Shown in pieces: positions 8,305 through 16,468 of a stretch of DNA of 58,943 nt. The stretch's first letter is position 1; each line of letters opens with the position of its first letter. The stretch is from Syntrophorhabdus sp. PtaB.Bin047. Its GTDB lineage: Bacteria > Desulfobacterota > Syntrophorhabdia > Syntrophorhabdales > Syntrophorhabdaceae. Location of the stretch: assembly GCA_002067235.1 (NCBI GenBank), contig MVQP01000008.1, positions 1 through 58,943 of the forward strand, in the 5' to 3' direction. The notes beneath the pieces were generated by a model, which saw nothing but the letters and a program-made list of their open reading frames with translations, was not told where the DNA came from and did not search any database. A program made the position numbers and the translations under genes.

Positions 8305-8333
8305 ACTATATATGGGGGCGGCGTTTTGGGTAA
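8305..8333 (-). promoter_or_regulatory. Weak putative promoter of pyrK-pyrD-recJ
   Basis: On the minus strand TTACCC (8333-8328) and TATAGT (8310-8305) are 17 bases apart, about 35 bases above the pyrK ATG. The -35 is a poor match. Confidence 0.3.
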
Positions 8334-8431
8334 GCGATTGTAACCCGTAAGGCCTGTCGGGCGCAACCCAAATAATGCGGGGGGCGTGATGAAGAAGCCA
8401 GGGGCGAGGGGCGGTCCTTTCCCTTTCTCTG

Positions 8432-8875
8432 TCAGGTATCGTCGGTCAGCCTCAGTTCCATCACGATGGCGTCCTCGCCAGTCTCCCGGTAATACCCCTT
8501 CCGCCTGCCGACCTGCCTGAAACCGAGCTTCTCGTAGAGGCCCCGGGCGGGCGCGTTGCTTTCCCTCACCTCGAGGAAGCATGTTTCCATGGAATTCCTC
8601 CGCGCAAGGTCCATGACCCGGGACATCATCCATGACGCGAGGCCGCGCCCACGCCGGTCCTGATGGACGGCTATGTTCATGACGTGTATCTCCCGGGCCG
8701 CGCAGTAAAAGATGAGATAGCCGACGATCCGTGCTCTCTCCTCGGCGACAAGGCTCACGCCAACAGGCGACGAGAGGGTCTCCTCGAACATTCCCCGCGT
8801 CCAGGGCGCGGCAAAGGAAACCCTTTCGATCTCGAGGATATCGTCGATATCGGCGGTGGTCATCTCCCGCATCAT
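8432..8875 (-). CDS. rimI: Ribosomal-protein-alanine N-acetyltransferase RimI-like GNAT
   Basis: About 147 residues, the size of RimI. The GNAT acetyl-CoA loop is DRRGRGLASWMMSRVMD, followed by MNSMETCFLEVRESN-like strand and the NAPARGLYEKLGFRQVGRRKGYY segment typical of RimI. RimI acetylates the N-terminal alanine of ribosomal protein S18; a paralogue with another protein target is possible. The frame opens at 8923, but the ATG at 8875 has a GAGGGGG ribosome binding site about five bases upstream and gives the usual RimI N-terminus (MMREMTTADIDDILEIERVSF, counted in parts). It follows mobA closely and is probably cotranscribed with it. Confidence 0.85.
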   Translation of the reverse strand: MMREMTTADIDDILEIERVSFAAPWTRGMFEETLSSPVGVSLVAEERARIVGYLIFYCAAREIHVMNIAVHQDRRGRGLASWMMSRVMDLARRNSMETCFLEVRESNAPARGLYEKLGFRQVGRRKGYYRETGEDAIVMELRLTDDT

Positions 8876-8894
8876 CACGTCCCCCTCAGCCATG

Positions 8895-9479
8895 TCAGGC
8901 CCCGCCGGCGTTGATGCCGGCAAGCTCCTCCGGCGTATTGATATTGGAGAAGATGAGGGTCCCCCCGGGGGTGTAGAAGCACGGACGGTCCTTCACGGCC
9001 TTCACCACCATGTAGGGCAGGATGTCCGAGACCTTGAGCCGGTTAAGGCTTATGAGCCTCAAAAGGGGTGCGAGGCAGGAACGCCCGTATATTGCGTGAA
9101 GCGGCTGGTAGTAGCCTTCGGCCATGGGGATGGTTATGTCTTCCCCTTCCGTTTCATCGACAAGGCACCGGATGGCCTCGACGCAAAGCAGCGGCATGTC
9201 GCAGGCGACGACAAAGGCGCGGGGGCGGGAAGAATGGATGAGCGCCGTCGCGATGCCCACCATGGGGCTCTGCACGGGGAGGAGGTCCCGTATCACCGGG
9301 GCCTCGACGCCTTCGATGGCGTCATGGACGGAGGAGATAATCACGATGTCGTCGAAGACCTGCCGCACCGTGTCGAAGACCTGCCTGATGAGAGGGGCCC
9401 CGCGGAACTCGGCCGTCGCCTTGTCGCGCCCCATCCGCACACTCCTTCCCCCTGCCAGTATGGCGCAGCCTATCTCCAT
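8895..9479 (-). CDS. mobA: Molybdenum cofactor guanylyltransferase MobA-like
   Basis: About 194 residues. The nucleotidyltransferase N-terminus CAILAGGRSVRMGRDKA holds the GTP-binding LAGGxSxRMGxDK signature, and VVACDMPLLCVEAIR is the metal-binding Asp strand. It attaches GMP to molybdopterin to give the guanine dinucleotide cofactor. Xanthine-dehydrogenase-family enzymes such as the one at 12.8-16.4 kb often use the cytosine dinucleotide instead, so this gene need not serve that enzyme. The frame opens at 9554, but conserved sequence begins at the ATG at 9479 (MEIGCAILAGG). No strong ribosome binding site is visible. Confidence 0.85.
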   Translation of the reverse strand: MEIGCAILAGGRSVRMGRDKATAEFRGAPLIRQVFDTVRQVFDDIVIISSVHDAIEGVEAPVIRDLLPVQSPMVGIATALIHSSRPRAFVVACDMPLLCVEAIRCLVDETEGEDITIPMAEGYYQPLHAIYGRSCLAPLLRLISLNRLKVSDILPYMVVKAVKDRPCFYTPGGTLIFSNINTPEELAGINAGGA

Positions 9480-9795
9480 GCACAAGGTATTACCATCTTT
9501 CGCTCCGAATATCAAAGACCCCTTCGGCGGCGCGCAGGAAAGGCTGGTCGACAACTCTTGTTCGCCCCGCTACTGACCCTCTTCATCCCGTCAATAGGGA
9601 CTTTGTCTAGTATTTACGCAATGTTATCATTTTCGGCCTTAGCAAACTGGGGTACGAAACCTGATAAAGTGCAACGATTCTCATAGGTTAGGTTGTAACT
9701 TTTTTCACTTGACATTGCTCGCCGGGATGCCTTAAGATGCCATAATATATCCAGGGGTACAAGAAACAATACAAATAGTTAAGTTAGGAGGAGCA
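9480..9795. other. Intergenic region between mobA and dctQ
   Basis: 316 bases between divergent genes. It holds the probable dctQM promoter near 9709-9738 and the ribosome binding site before 9796. Nothing else recognisable was seen. Confidence 0.6.
9709..9738 (+). promoter_or_regulatory. Putative promoter of dctQM
   Basis: A perfect TTGACA at 9709-9714 is followed after 18 bases by TAAGAT (9733-9738). An alternative AT-rich -10, CATAAT at 9741-9746, is too far for the same -35. The dctQ ribosome binding site GGAGGAG lies at about 9787. Confidence 0.5.
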
Positions 9796-10281
9796 ATGGG
9801 AGCCATACTTTGGATCACTGAAAAGCTCAGTAAGTGGATGAGCGTCATTGCCGGGGCGGCCCTGACCGCCATCATGCTGCTCACGGTATGCGACGTCTTC
9901 CTTCGCTATTTCTTCGACAGGCCCATTATCGGCACCTTCGAGATGGTCGGCTTCGGCGGGGCGATAGCCATCGGTTTCGCCATCCCCATCACCTCGTGGA
10001 TGAGGGGCCACATCTTCGTCGATTTCTTCGTCCAGAAATTCAACAAGGTGGGGCAGGGCGTAGTCAACCTCATCACCCGTCTCGGGGGCATTGGCCTCTT
10101 CTATCTCATCGGCTACAACCTCTTCAAGTACGGCCATGACCTCTTCGTGTCGGGCGAGGTCTCGCTGACACGGCAGATCCCTTTCTACCCAATAGCCTAC
10201 GGGATGGGCGTATGCTGTTTCATACAGTGCCTGGTCCTGATATGCGACATTTTCAAGATCTTTGGAGGCCAATATGAATGA
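9796..10281 (+). CDS. dctQ: TRAP transporter small permease subunit (DctQ)
   Basis: 161 residues with four hydrophobic segments, the DctQ layout. The segment DVFLRYFFDRPIIGTFEMVGF matches the conserved region of the family (described here in part: residues about 35-55). With DctM and a periplasmic binding protein it forms a sodium-driven tripartite transporter for organic acids. It starts at ATG 9796 behind GGAGGAG. Its stop overlaps the dctM start by eight bases. No dctP is adjacent; the nearest binding-protein gene lies at 17013. Confidence 0.9.
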   Translation: MGAILWITEKLSKWMSVIAGAALTAIMLLTVCDVFLRYFFDRPIIGTFEMVGFGGAIAIGFAIPITSWMRGHIFVDFFVQKFNKVGQGVVNLITRLGGIGLFYLIGYNLFKYGHDLFVSGEVSLTRQIPFYPIAYGMGVCCFIQCLVLICDIFKIFGGQYE

Positions 10282-11581
10282 TCCCATCACCGTCGGTATC
10301 ATTGGACTGATCGTCGTCCTTTTCCTTTTCCTCACCGGCATCGAGCTCGGTTTTGCAATGGTGATAATGGGGTTTGCCGGCTTCGCATACCTCATCTCCA
10401 TGGATGCCGCATTCAACCTGCTCGCGAAGGACATGTACGATGTCCTCAACTCCTACAGTTTCACCGTCATACCCCTGTTTGTCCTCATGGGACAGGTGGC
10501 CTTCAACTCCGGGATAGCGAAGCGCCTCTTTGATGCGGCCCACAAGTTCATCGGCCACATCCCCGGCGGCCTCGCCATGGCGACCGTCGGCGGCGCCACG
10601 GTCTTCAAGGCCATATGCGGCTCTTCGCCCGCCACGTCAGCAACCTTCGCCAGCGTCGCCGTGCCTGAGATGGACCGTTTCGGCTACGACAAGAGGCTCT
10701 CCACCGGTATCGTGGCGACCGTCGGCACCCTCGGCATCCTCCTTCCTCCGAGCGTGACCCTGATACTCTACGGCATCATCACCGATCAGTCGATCGGCAG
10801 GCTCTTTCTCGCCGGCATCGTCCCCGGGCTCATCATTGCCGCATTGTTCATAGCCGTCATCTACGGTTGGTGCAAGATGAACCCAACGATTGGACCCAAG
10901 AGCCCCAAGGCGACCTGGGGGGAACGCCTGAAAACCATCCCGCAGGTTCTCATGGTCCTTGTCATCTTCTGTCTTGTCATTGGCGGTATCCTCGGCGGCG
11001 TCTTCACCCCCACCGAGGCCGGCAGCGTCGGCACCTTCCTCGTCCTCGTCATGACCTTCGCCATGCGCGACCTTAACATAAAAGGCTATATCAAGTCTGT
11101 CGCGGAGTCCGTCAGGACAGCCACCATGGTCCTCATGCTTATCGCCGGCTCCACCGTCCTCGGCCACTTCATCGCCGTCACTACGATACCCATGGTAGCG
11201 GCCGACTGGATCGTGGGCCTCAACATGCCCTCCTGGGTCATCGTCATTTTCATCGCCCTGATCTACCTCATCGGCGGCTCCTTCATCGACGACCTGGCAT
11301 TCATGATCCTGGCGACACCCATCTTCTACCCCGCGATACTCAAGCTGGGATACAACCCCATGTGGTTTGGCATCCTCATCGGCATAACCGTCATGCTCGG
11401 CGTTGTCCTTCCGCCGATGGCCATCTGTGTCTTCGTCGTCAAACAGATCACCAAGACACCCTTCAGCGTCGTCTATGCCGGCGTCTACCCCTTCCTCATC
11501 AGCATCATCGTGGGCGGCATCCTTGTCTTCCTCTTTCCCGCCCTTTCGACGTGGCTGCCGACGTGGCTGATGCCAGGCTGA
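10274..11581 (+). CDS. dctM: TRAP transporter large permease subunit (DctM)
   Basis: About 435 residues with some twelve hydrophobic segments. Family signatures include AAHKFIGHIPGGLAMATVGG, CGSSPATSATFASVAVPEM and GTLGILLPPSVTLILYG (each seen between residues about 90 and 165). It is the channel subunit of a TRAP uptake system. The frame opens at 10262, but GGAGG at 10264-10268 is correctly spaced for the ATG at 10274, so that start was chosen. It is translationally coupled to dctQ and followed by an intrinsic terminator at 11605. Confidence 0.93.
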   Translation: MNDPITVGIIGLIVVLFLFLTGIELGFAMVIMGFAGFAYLISMDAAFNLLAKDMYDVLNSYSFTVIPLFVLMGQVAFNSGIAKRLFDAAHKFIGHIPGGLAMATVGGATVFKAICGSSPATSATFASVAVPEMDRFGYDKRLSTGIVATVGTLGILLPPSVTLILYGIITDQSIGRLFLAGIVPGLIIAALFIAVIYGWCKMNPTIGPKSPKATWGERLKTIPQVLMVLVIFCLVIGGILGGVFTPTEAGSVGTFLVLVMTFAMRDLNIKGYIKSVAESVRTATMVLMLIAGSTVLGHFIAVTTIPMVAADWIVGLNMPSWVIVIFIALIYLIGGSFIDDLAFMILATPIFYPAILKLGYNPMWFGILIGITVMLGVVLPPMAICVFVVKQITKTPFSVVYAGVYPFLISIIVGGILVFLFPALSTWLPTWLMPG

Positions 11582-11604
11582 CGACGAACATGGCAATCCC
11601 AAAA

Positions 11605-11631
11605 ACCGCCTCTCTAGGGAGGCGGTTTTTT
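11605..11631 (+). terminator. Intrinsic terminator after dctQM
   Basis: ACCGCCTC (11605-11612) pairs with GAGGCGGT (11619-11626) around a 6-base loop, followed by a T run to 11631 and preceded by a run of A. It could work on both strands. Confidence 0.85.
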
Positions 11632-11684
11632 CGTTCACCGGTTCAGGACATGCTGACGCTCCGCAGCAATCGAGGGAAACGAAG

Positions 11685-11851
11685 AATGACCAATGACCAA
11701 ATTCCAATCACCAATGAAAAGGATAATGACCAATTCACCAATAACCAATGAAACAAAGGTCGCAGCAGGACCGACTGTTTGTATCATTTCTTTTTTTGGT
11801 TATTGGTTATTGTCTGCTTCTCTGGTTATTGGAATTTGGTCATTGGTCATT
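11685..11851. repeat. Long palindromic element with ATGACCA words
   Basis: A perfect 24-base inverted repeat bounds this element: 11685-11708 is the exact reverse complement of 11828-11851. The arms contain the 7-base word ATGACCA in tandem, and the interior holds further inverted ACCAAT/ATTGGT words. No gene is present between 11582 and 12014; this element and two terminators fill most of it. A related element lies at 53960-54087. Confidence 0.8.
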
Positions 11852-11961
11852 ATCTTCGTCAGAAGAGATCAACCTCGTCCCGAATAGAGTATCTGCCTGT
11901 CCTCAACTTTTCCCGGAGTATTCCGGCAAATGGATTATCCTGCACAACAATGGGTTGAACG

Positions 11962-11998
11962 AAAAAAGGGGTTCCCGCTTCGGGCGGGAACCCCTTTT
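11962..11998 (-). terminator. Intrinsic terminator of the molybdo-hydroxylase operon
   Basis: The perfect stem AAAGGGGTTCCCGC / GCGGGAACCCCTTT has a short loop and T/A runs on both sides. It lies just downstream of the last gene of the minus-strand operon (stop at 12015). Confidence 0.88.
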
Positions 11999-12014
11999 GC
12001 TTTTAACATTCTTT

Positions 12015-12467
12015 CTATGCCATAGCTTTCAGCTTTTCCTGAAGGTTCTTGGTGAATTCCTTTTCCGTGTCCTTCGCCTTCGCGCGCATGATCCTGTCGC
12101 CGAACATGGCGAGCTTGCCGACGATGCTGACGTCGGTCTTGTATGTCACTTCTACCTCGCCGCCGCTTTTTTCCGTCAGGTCAACGACGGTCTTCTGTTT
12201 GAAGTGGCCGAGCTTCGTCATGTCTTCGCCTTCGCCCTCGATCTCGATGTGCGTGGGCTTGTTGATGACGGTCATCTTGTTCACGAACTTCAATCTCGCC
12301 TTGATGGGTCCGACCTTCTGCTTCACGATGCACTCGTATGAGGTGTCATCGATCATGTTCGCCGACTCCGCGCCGGGTAGGCAGGTGAGGATCGTCTCCG
12401 GTTTGAGCAGGAAATCGAAAAGCTTGTCGATCGGTGCTTTCAGGGTAAAACCGCCCTCTATGATCAT
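12015..12467 (-). CDS. CoxG-like SRPBCC-domain protein
   Basis: About 150 residues. The sequence starts with the motif EGGFTLKAPIDKLFDFLL and has PGAESAN in the position of the conserved PGC/PGA of CoxG (carbon monoxide dehydrogenase subunit G) proteins, which share the SRPBCC hydrophobic-ligand fold. CoxG-type proteins accompany molybdo-hydroxylases and help couple them to the membrane or electron acceptor. The position here, last in the operon with all three hydroxylase subunits, agrees with that. The start ATG at 12467 has AGGAGG eight bases upstream; the frame opens 27 bases earlier without a site. A strong terminator follows. Confidence 0.85.
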   Translation of the reverse strand: MIIEGGFTLKAPIDKLFDFLLKPETILTCLPGAESANMIDDTSYECIVKQKVGPIKARLKFVNKMTVINKPTHIEIEGEGEDMTKLGHFKQKTVVDLTEKSGGEVEVTYKTDVSIVGKLAMFGDRIMRAKAKDTEKEFTKNLQEKLKAMA

Positions 12468-12518
12468 GGATGTTCCTCCTTCTGTGAATTTCAAGCCCCT
12501 TTTCGGGGTTTTATTCTA

Positions 12519-12734
12519 TTACAGCTTATCCTGTGCCTTCTCGATAAGATCCGCCAGGATCTCGTAGCTCTTGTTGCCCGGCTCCGTGGTCTGCGCGAGG
12601 AGGAGCTCGATGTATGAATAACCCTGGGACTCGATCCATCCCCTGTGCGCCTTGTCACCGGTACCGAACATGTGGCGTGCCACCTGTTTGCTGTTAGGCC
12701 ATTCTTTCTTACATGCAGGACATTTAAAGCTCAC
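12519..12734 (-). CDS. Small zinc-finger-like protein, unrecognised
   Basis: 71 residues. The N-terminus FKCPACKKEWPNSKQVARHM has a CxxC pair and a histidine about 12 residues on, with a second histidine near KAHRGW. This resembles a C2H2-type zinc finger. The C-terminal half is helical and acidic/basic mixed (SYEILADLIEKAQDKL). I do not recognise a named family. It lies between the large hydroxylase subunit and the CoxG-like gene on the same strand with short gaps, so it is very probably cotranscribed. It could be a metal or assembly factor for the enzyme or a small regulator. Confidence 0.75.
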   Translation of the reverse strand: MSFKCPACKKEWPNSKQVARHMFGTGDKAHRGWIESQGYSYIELLLAQTTEPGNKSYEILADLIEKAQDKL

Positions 12735-12765
12735 GGTAAACCTCCTTGATTATCTTTTGTAGTGG

Positions 12766-15051
12766 CTACTTCTGGGCTTCCTGTTCCTTCTTCTCCCTCA
12801 AGGCCTTAAGAATCCTTTCCGGGGTGATGGGGAGCTCTTTCATCTGGATACCCATTGCGTGATATACTGCGTTGCCGAGTGCGGCGGCCGTCGGGTTCGT
12901 GAGGCCCTCGCCGGCCTCTTTCGCACCGTAGGGTCCCTCGGGCTCGTAGGTGTCGATCTCGATGATGCCCGCCTCCGGCATTTCCGGTGCCCTGATGACC
13001 TTGTAGTCAACGAGGTTCGGGTTCATCAGCTTGCCGTCTTCCATCGGCATGTCTTCAAGGTACGCGTAGCCGAGTGCCATGGAGGCGGCGCCTTCAAGCT
13101 GGCCGATGAGGCCGAGCTGGTTGATGGGCTGACCGCAGTCGTGTGCCGTCATGACCTCATGGATCTTGATCCTGCCTGTTTCGGGATCGATCTCGGCGTC
13201 AACGGCCTGCATCATGTAGCTGTACGCAGGGGATATCATGCCTTTCCTGTGAGGCGTATAGTAGCCGCGGCCCATGATACGCTGGCCGTCTTTCGCGCGG
13301 AGCGCCTTCTTGACGAGATCTTCGTATTTCATGCCTCTTTCTGGACGGGCGACGATGTGTACCCACCTGTCCTTGATGTCGAGGTCGTAGACAATGTTGA
13401 TGCCCATTTCCGCATAAGCGAACTCAAGGAGTTGTTTCTTCGCGTCCTCGCAGGCCATCTTCACGGCGTTGCCCGCCATGAGCGTCTGGCGTGAGCCCCA
13501 GGCGCCGAGATCGGCGGGGCAGTGCGCGGTGTCACCGGAATGGACCCTGATATCCTCCACTTTTACGCCCAGTGTTTCAGCGGCGATGATCGCCATTGTG
13601 GTGTTGGAGCCCTGGCCGATGTCCTGGCAGCCGACATGGAGCTCGACGGTGCCGTCAACGTTGATGGTGACAACGGCGGAGGAGAATGAATAGGGTGAGT
13701 CAAACCAGTTGAAGATGCCGCCCGACATGAAACCGCAGGAGGAGATACCGATGCCCCTGTTGGCGGGAAGTTTGCCTTTGGATTTGACCCATTTCTCGAT
13801 CTCGTTGATGCACTGCTCGAGACCGCAGCTCGCGATGAATGCCTGGCCCGGGACTTCGTAGCCCTCGGTGTGGCCGTTCTTTCTCCTCACCTCGAAGGGG
13901 TCGAGGCCGAGGTCGGCGCAGATCCAGTCGATCTGCTGCTCGGAGCAGAACATGGCCTGGGGGGCGCCGAAACCGCGCATGGATGTGGAGGGCAGGGTGT
14001 TGGTATAGACCCTGTAGCCGTCATAGCGGTAGCCTCTCCATTTGTACGGGAAGGAGTGGAAGAAGCCCGACAGGTAGAGTGCCGTCGCGCCCATGCCTGT
14101 GTAGGCGCCGCCATTCGAGAACATGCGGGACTCGCGGGCACAGAAGGTGCCGTCTTTTTTGACGCCCGTGCGGACATAGTAGAACATGGGGGTCCGTCTC
14201 TTGGAGGCGATGAAGTCTTCCTCGCGGGTGAAGACGACCTTTACGGGTTTGAAGAGCTTCATCGACATGACGGCGCTGCAGAACATGGCCGCGTCGAGCT
14301 CGAACTTGCCGCCAAAACCGCCGCCGACGTACGGTGCCAGAACGCGGACATCACCTTCGCGAAGCCCGAGAACGCCGGCGAGGAGTCCCTGCGTGTAGTA
14401 CGCGGACTGTGTGGACGCCCAGCAGGTAAGCTTGCCTTCCGGCGTGAAGTTCGAAACGGCCGCGCGGGTCTCCATGCACATGTGTGCCTGGCCCGAACAC
14501 TTGAACCAGTCCTCCCTGATATAATCCGCTTCTTCGAATGCCTCGTCGACATCGCCCCACTCGATGTGGCGTGTGACGTTGACGTTCCTCTCCACGCCTT
14601 CATGGATCGTGGGGGCCTCTTTCTTGATGGCTTCGAGGGGTTCGTAGACAGCTGGGAGCACCTCATATTCCACGTCGATGAGGTCGAGGGCGGCTTCTGC
14701 GATCTCTTCCGTTATCGCGGCAACCGCTGCGACAGGCTCGCCGATGTAGCGGACCTTCTCCAGCGGGAGGACCTGCTCGTCGCAGAGCTCTTCATACCGT
14801 CTCCAGATGCCCTGCTTTATACCAAGGGTGTCCTTGCCGGTGACGACGATCTTCACGCCCGGGAGATCCATGGCCCTCGTCGTGTCGATGTTGATTATCT
14901 TCGCGTGGGGGTGGGGGCTGCGGAGGATCTTCCCGTGGAGCATGCCCGGGAGCTTCACGTCAAAGGTGTACGTGGCCCGGCCCGTTACCTTCGCAACGCC
15001 ATCTATATTGTGTACATGTGTATTGATGACAGAATATTTTGCGTGACTCAT
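12766..15051 (-). CDS. Xanthine-dehydrogenase-family molybdopterin-binding large subunit
   Basis: 761 residues. It starts with the family N-terminus (VTGRATYTFDVKLPGML; ILRSPHPHAKI). It has the molybdopterin/substrate segment GGGFGGKFELDAAMF, the MRGFGAPQAMF loop, GCQDIGQGSNTTMA, and the GPYGAKEAGEG loop with the catalytic glutamate expected near the C-terminus. It is the catalytic subunit of a cytoplasmic three-subunit hydroxylase that adds a water-derived oxygen to, or removes one from, a ring or similar carbon. The substrate is open: 4-hydroxybenzoyl-CoA reductase, nicotinate or purine-type enzymes all look similar here. Subunit order in the operon is FAD, [2Fe-2S], Mo. The gap to the small subunit gene is one base. 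Confidence 0.93.
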   Translation of the reverse strand: MSHAKYSVINTHVHNIDGVAKVTGRATYTFDVKLPGMLHGKILRSPHPHAKIINIDTTRAMDLPGVKIVVTGKDTLGIKQGIWRRYEELCDEQVLPLEKVRYIGEPVAAVAAITEEIAEAALDLIDVEYEVLPAVYEPLEAIKKEAPTIHEGVERNVNVTRHIEWGDVDEAFEEADYIREDWFKCSGQAHMCMETRAAVSNFTPEGKLTCWASTQSAYYTQGLLAGVLGLREGDVRVLAPYVGGGFGGKFELDAAMFCSAVMSMKLFKPVKVVFTREEDFIASKRRTPMFYYVRTGVKKDGTFCARESRMFSNGGAYTGMGATALYLSGFFHSFPYKWRGYRYDGYRVYTNTLPSTSMRGFGAPQAMFCSEQQIDWICADLGLDPFEVRRKNGHTEGYEVPGQAFIASCGLEQCINEIEKWVKSKGKLPANRGIGISSCGFMSGGIFNWFDSPYSFSSAVVTINVDGTVELHVGCQDIGQGSNTTMAIIAAETLGVKVEDIRVHSGDTAHCPADLGAWGSRQTLMAGNAVKMACEDAKKQLLEFAYAEMGINIVYDLDIKDRWVHIVARPERGMKYEDLVKKALRAKDGQRIMGRGYYTPHRKGMISPAYSYMMQAVDAEIDPETGRIKIHEVMTAHDCGQPINQLGLIGQLEGAASMALGYAYLEDMPMEDGKLMNPNLVDYKVIRAPEMPEAGIIEIDTYEPEGPYGAKEAGEGLTNPTAAALGNAVYHAMGIQMKELPITPERILKALREKKEQEAQK

Positions 15052-15052
15052 A

Positions 15053-15532
15053 TCACTCCTCCTTATATTTGCCCTGCGTAACAGCTTCTATGGCCCGCAC
15101 GATGCTGTTGTACCCGGTGCACCGGCAGATGTTGCCCTCGATGCTTTCCTTTATCTGGTCCTTCGTCGGGTTCTTTGCCTCGTTGAGGAACGCCGTCGCA
15201 GACATCAGCATGCCGGGCGTGCAGAAACCGCACTGATAGGAACCGTGGTCGAGAAAGGACCTCTGGATCGGGCTCAGTTTGCCGTGCTGTTCCAGGCCCT
15301 CGACTGTCGTGACCTCCATGTCCTGGCACTGAATTGCAAGGACGGAGCAGGATTTCACCGAAAAACCGTTGACGTTCACCGTGCAGGCGCCGCATGATAC
15401 GGTCTCGCAGCCTCTCTTGGTGCCTGTGAGGCCCAAGTGGTCCCGGATCACTTCCGCAAGCAATGTTTTGGGATGTATGAAGACTTCGTATTCGTCACCG
15501 TTAACTTTGAAACGCAGTACCTGTTTTTCCAT
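15053..15532 (-). CDS. [2Fe-2S] small subunit of the molybdo-hydroxylase
   Basis: 159 residues. The plant-ferredoxin cluster cysteines lie in GCETVSCGACTVNVNG and SVKSC, and the second, helical cluster in YQCGFCTPGM and NICRCTGYNSIVRAI. This is the standard two-domain iron-sulfur subunit (CoxS/HcrC/NdhS type) that carries electrons from the Mo site to FAD. It sits between the FAD and Mo subunit genes, 11 bases below the FAD gene. Confidence 0.95.
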   Translation of the reverse strand: MEKQVLRFKVNGDEYEVFIHPKTLLAEVIRDHLGLTGTKRGCETVSCGACTVNVNGFSVKSCSVLAIQCQDMEVTTVEGLEQHGKLSPIQRSFLDHGSYQCGFCTPGMLMSATAFLNEAKNPTKDQIKESIEGNICRCTGYNSIVRAIEAVTQGKYKEE

Positions 15533-15543
15533 GTCTCTCCTCC

Positions 15544-16413
15544 TTACGCCTTCTGGGCCTGCTCAAAAGCCTTCTTCAGCATCCTCTTCGTAAGAACGCC
15601 CAGGACGTGCCGCCTGTGCTCTTCGGACGCGTGGATGTCGGCAACGGGCTGCGCCTCTTCTGACGCGATCTTGCCCGCCTCGGCGAACAGTTTGTCGTCG
15701 AGCTTCTTGCCTTTCAATAGGTCTTCGATCTTTGTTACCCGAAGGGGTGTCGGCCCGGCATTGCCGAGAACCACGCGCGCATCCGCGCAGGTGCCGTCGG
15801 CGTTGAGCGTCACCGATGCCGCCGCCGCTACTATACCCATTTCGCTGTCGAGGAGGTTGAATTTCTGATAGGCACAACCGAATTTCGGAGCAGGTGTCGG
15901 GATGTGCACTTCAAGGACCAGGTCGCCGTGCTCCATCTGCGTTTCGAAGTAATCGACGAAGAACTCGTCGAGGGGAACCGTTTTCTCGCCGTTGGAGCTG
16001 CCGAACTTGATCTCGGCCTTGAGGGCGATGAGGACGGGGCCGGGGTCGCCTGCCGGGTCGGCGTGGGCGAGGTTTCCGCCGATGGTGCCCCAGTTCCGGG
16101 TCTGGATGGAGGCGAGCTTTTCTTCCATGGCGACGAGGACCGGATATCTCTTCCCTATGACATCCGACTTCTCTATTTCGCGGTGGGTCGTTGTCGCGCC
16201 GATCCTCAGCCCGTCCTTCTCGTCGAACCTGATGTAGTTCAGCTCTTTCAAGCCCTTGATGTCAAGGAGGTATTCGGGGGCAACCATGCCCTGCCTCATG
16301 ACGATCAACAAAGACTGGCCGCCGCAGATGACCTTGCAATCATCATGCTCTGCGTACATCGCAAGCGCTTCCTTGACGCTTGCAGGTTTCAGGTAATGAA
16401 AATCGTTGATCAT
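15544..16413 (-). CDS. FAD-binding medium subunit of the molybdo-hydroxylase
   Basis: 289 residues, the usual CoxM size. FAD-binding motifs are CGGQSLLIVMRQG near residue 26 and the TIGGNLAHADPAGD stretch near residue 110. The C-terminal CO-dehydrogenase flavoprotein domain follows. 4-Hydroxybenzoyl-CoA reductase beta subunits carry an extra insertion of about 40 residues with four cysteines for a [4Fe-4S] cluster. No such insertion or cysteine group is present here, which argues against that enzyme. It is the first catalytic subunit of the operon, preceded by a small cysteine protein gene. Confidence 0.93.
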   Translation of the reverse strand: MINDFHYLKPASVKEALAMYAEHDDCKVICGGQSLLIVMRQGMVAPEYLLDIKGLKELNYIRFDEKDGLRIGATTTHREIEKSDVIGKRYPVLVAMEEKLASIQTRNWGTIGGNLAHADPAGDPGPVLIALKAEIKFGSSNGEKTVPLDEFFVDYFETQMEHGDLVLEVHIPTPAPKFGCAYQKFNLLDSEMGIVAAAASVTLNADGTCADARVVLGNAGPTPLRVTKIEDLLKGKKLDDKLFAEAGKIASEEAQPVADIHASEEHRRHVLGVLTKRMLKKAFEQAQKA

Positions 16414-16468
16414 AATCCTCTCTCCTTTCTATTGATTCTTTTCCTCAACGTTATCCTGATGGTCCGGT

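Noticed and set aside
11600..12014. CRISPR array in the ATGACCA repeat
   Set aside because: The words are 7 bases long, degenerate and inverted. There are no regular spacers and no cas genes.
12766..16413. Calling the operon 4-hydroxybenzoyl-CoA reductase
   Set aside because: The FAD subunit lacks the diagnostic cysteine insertion and the large subunit is not specific enough by eye.
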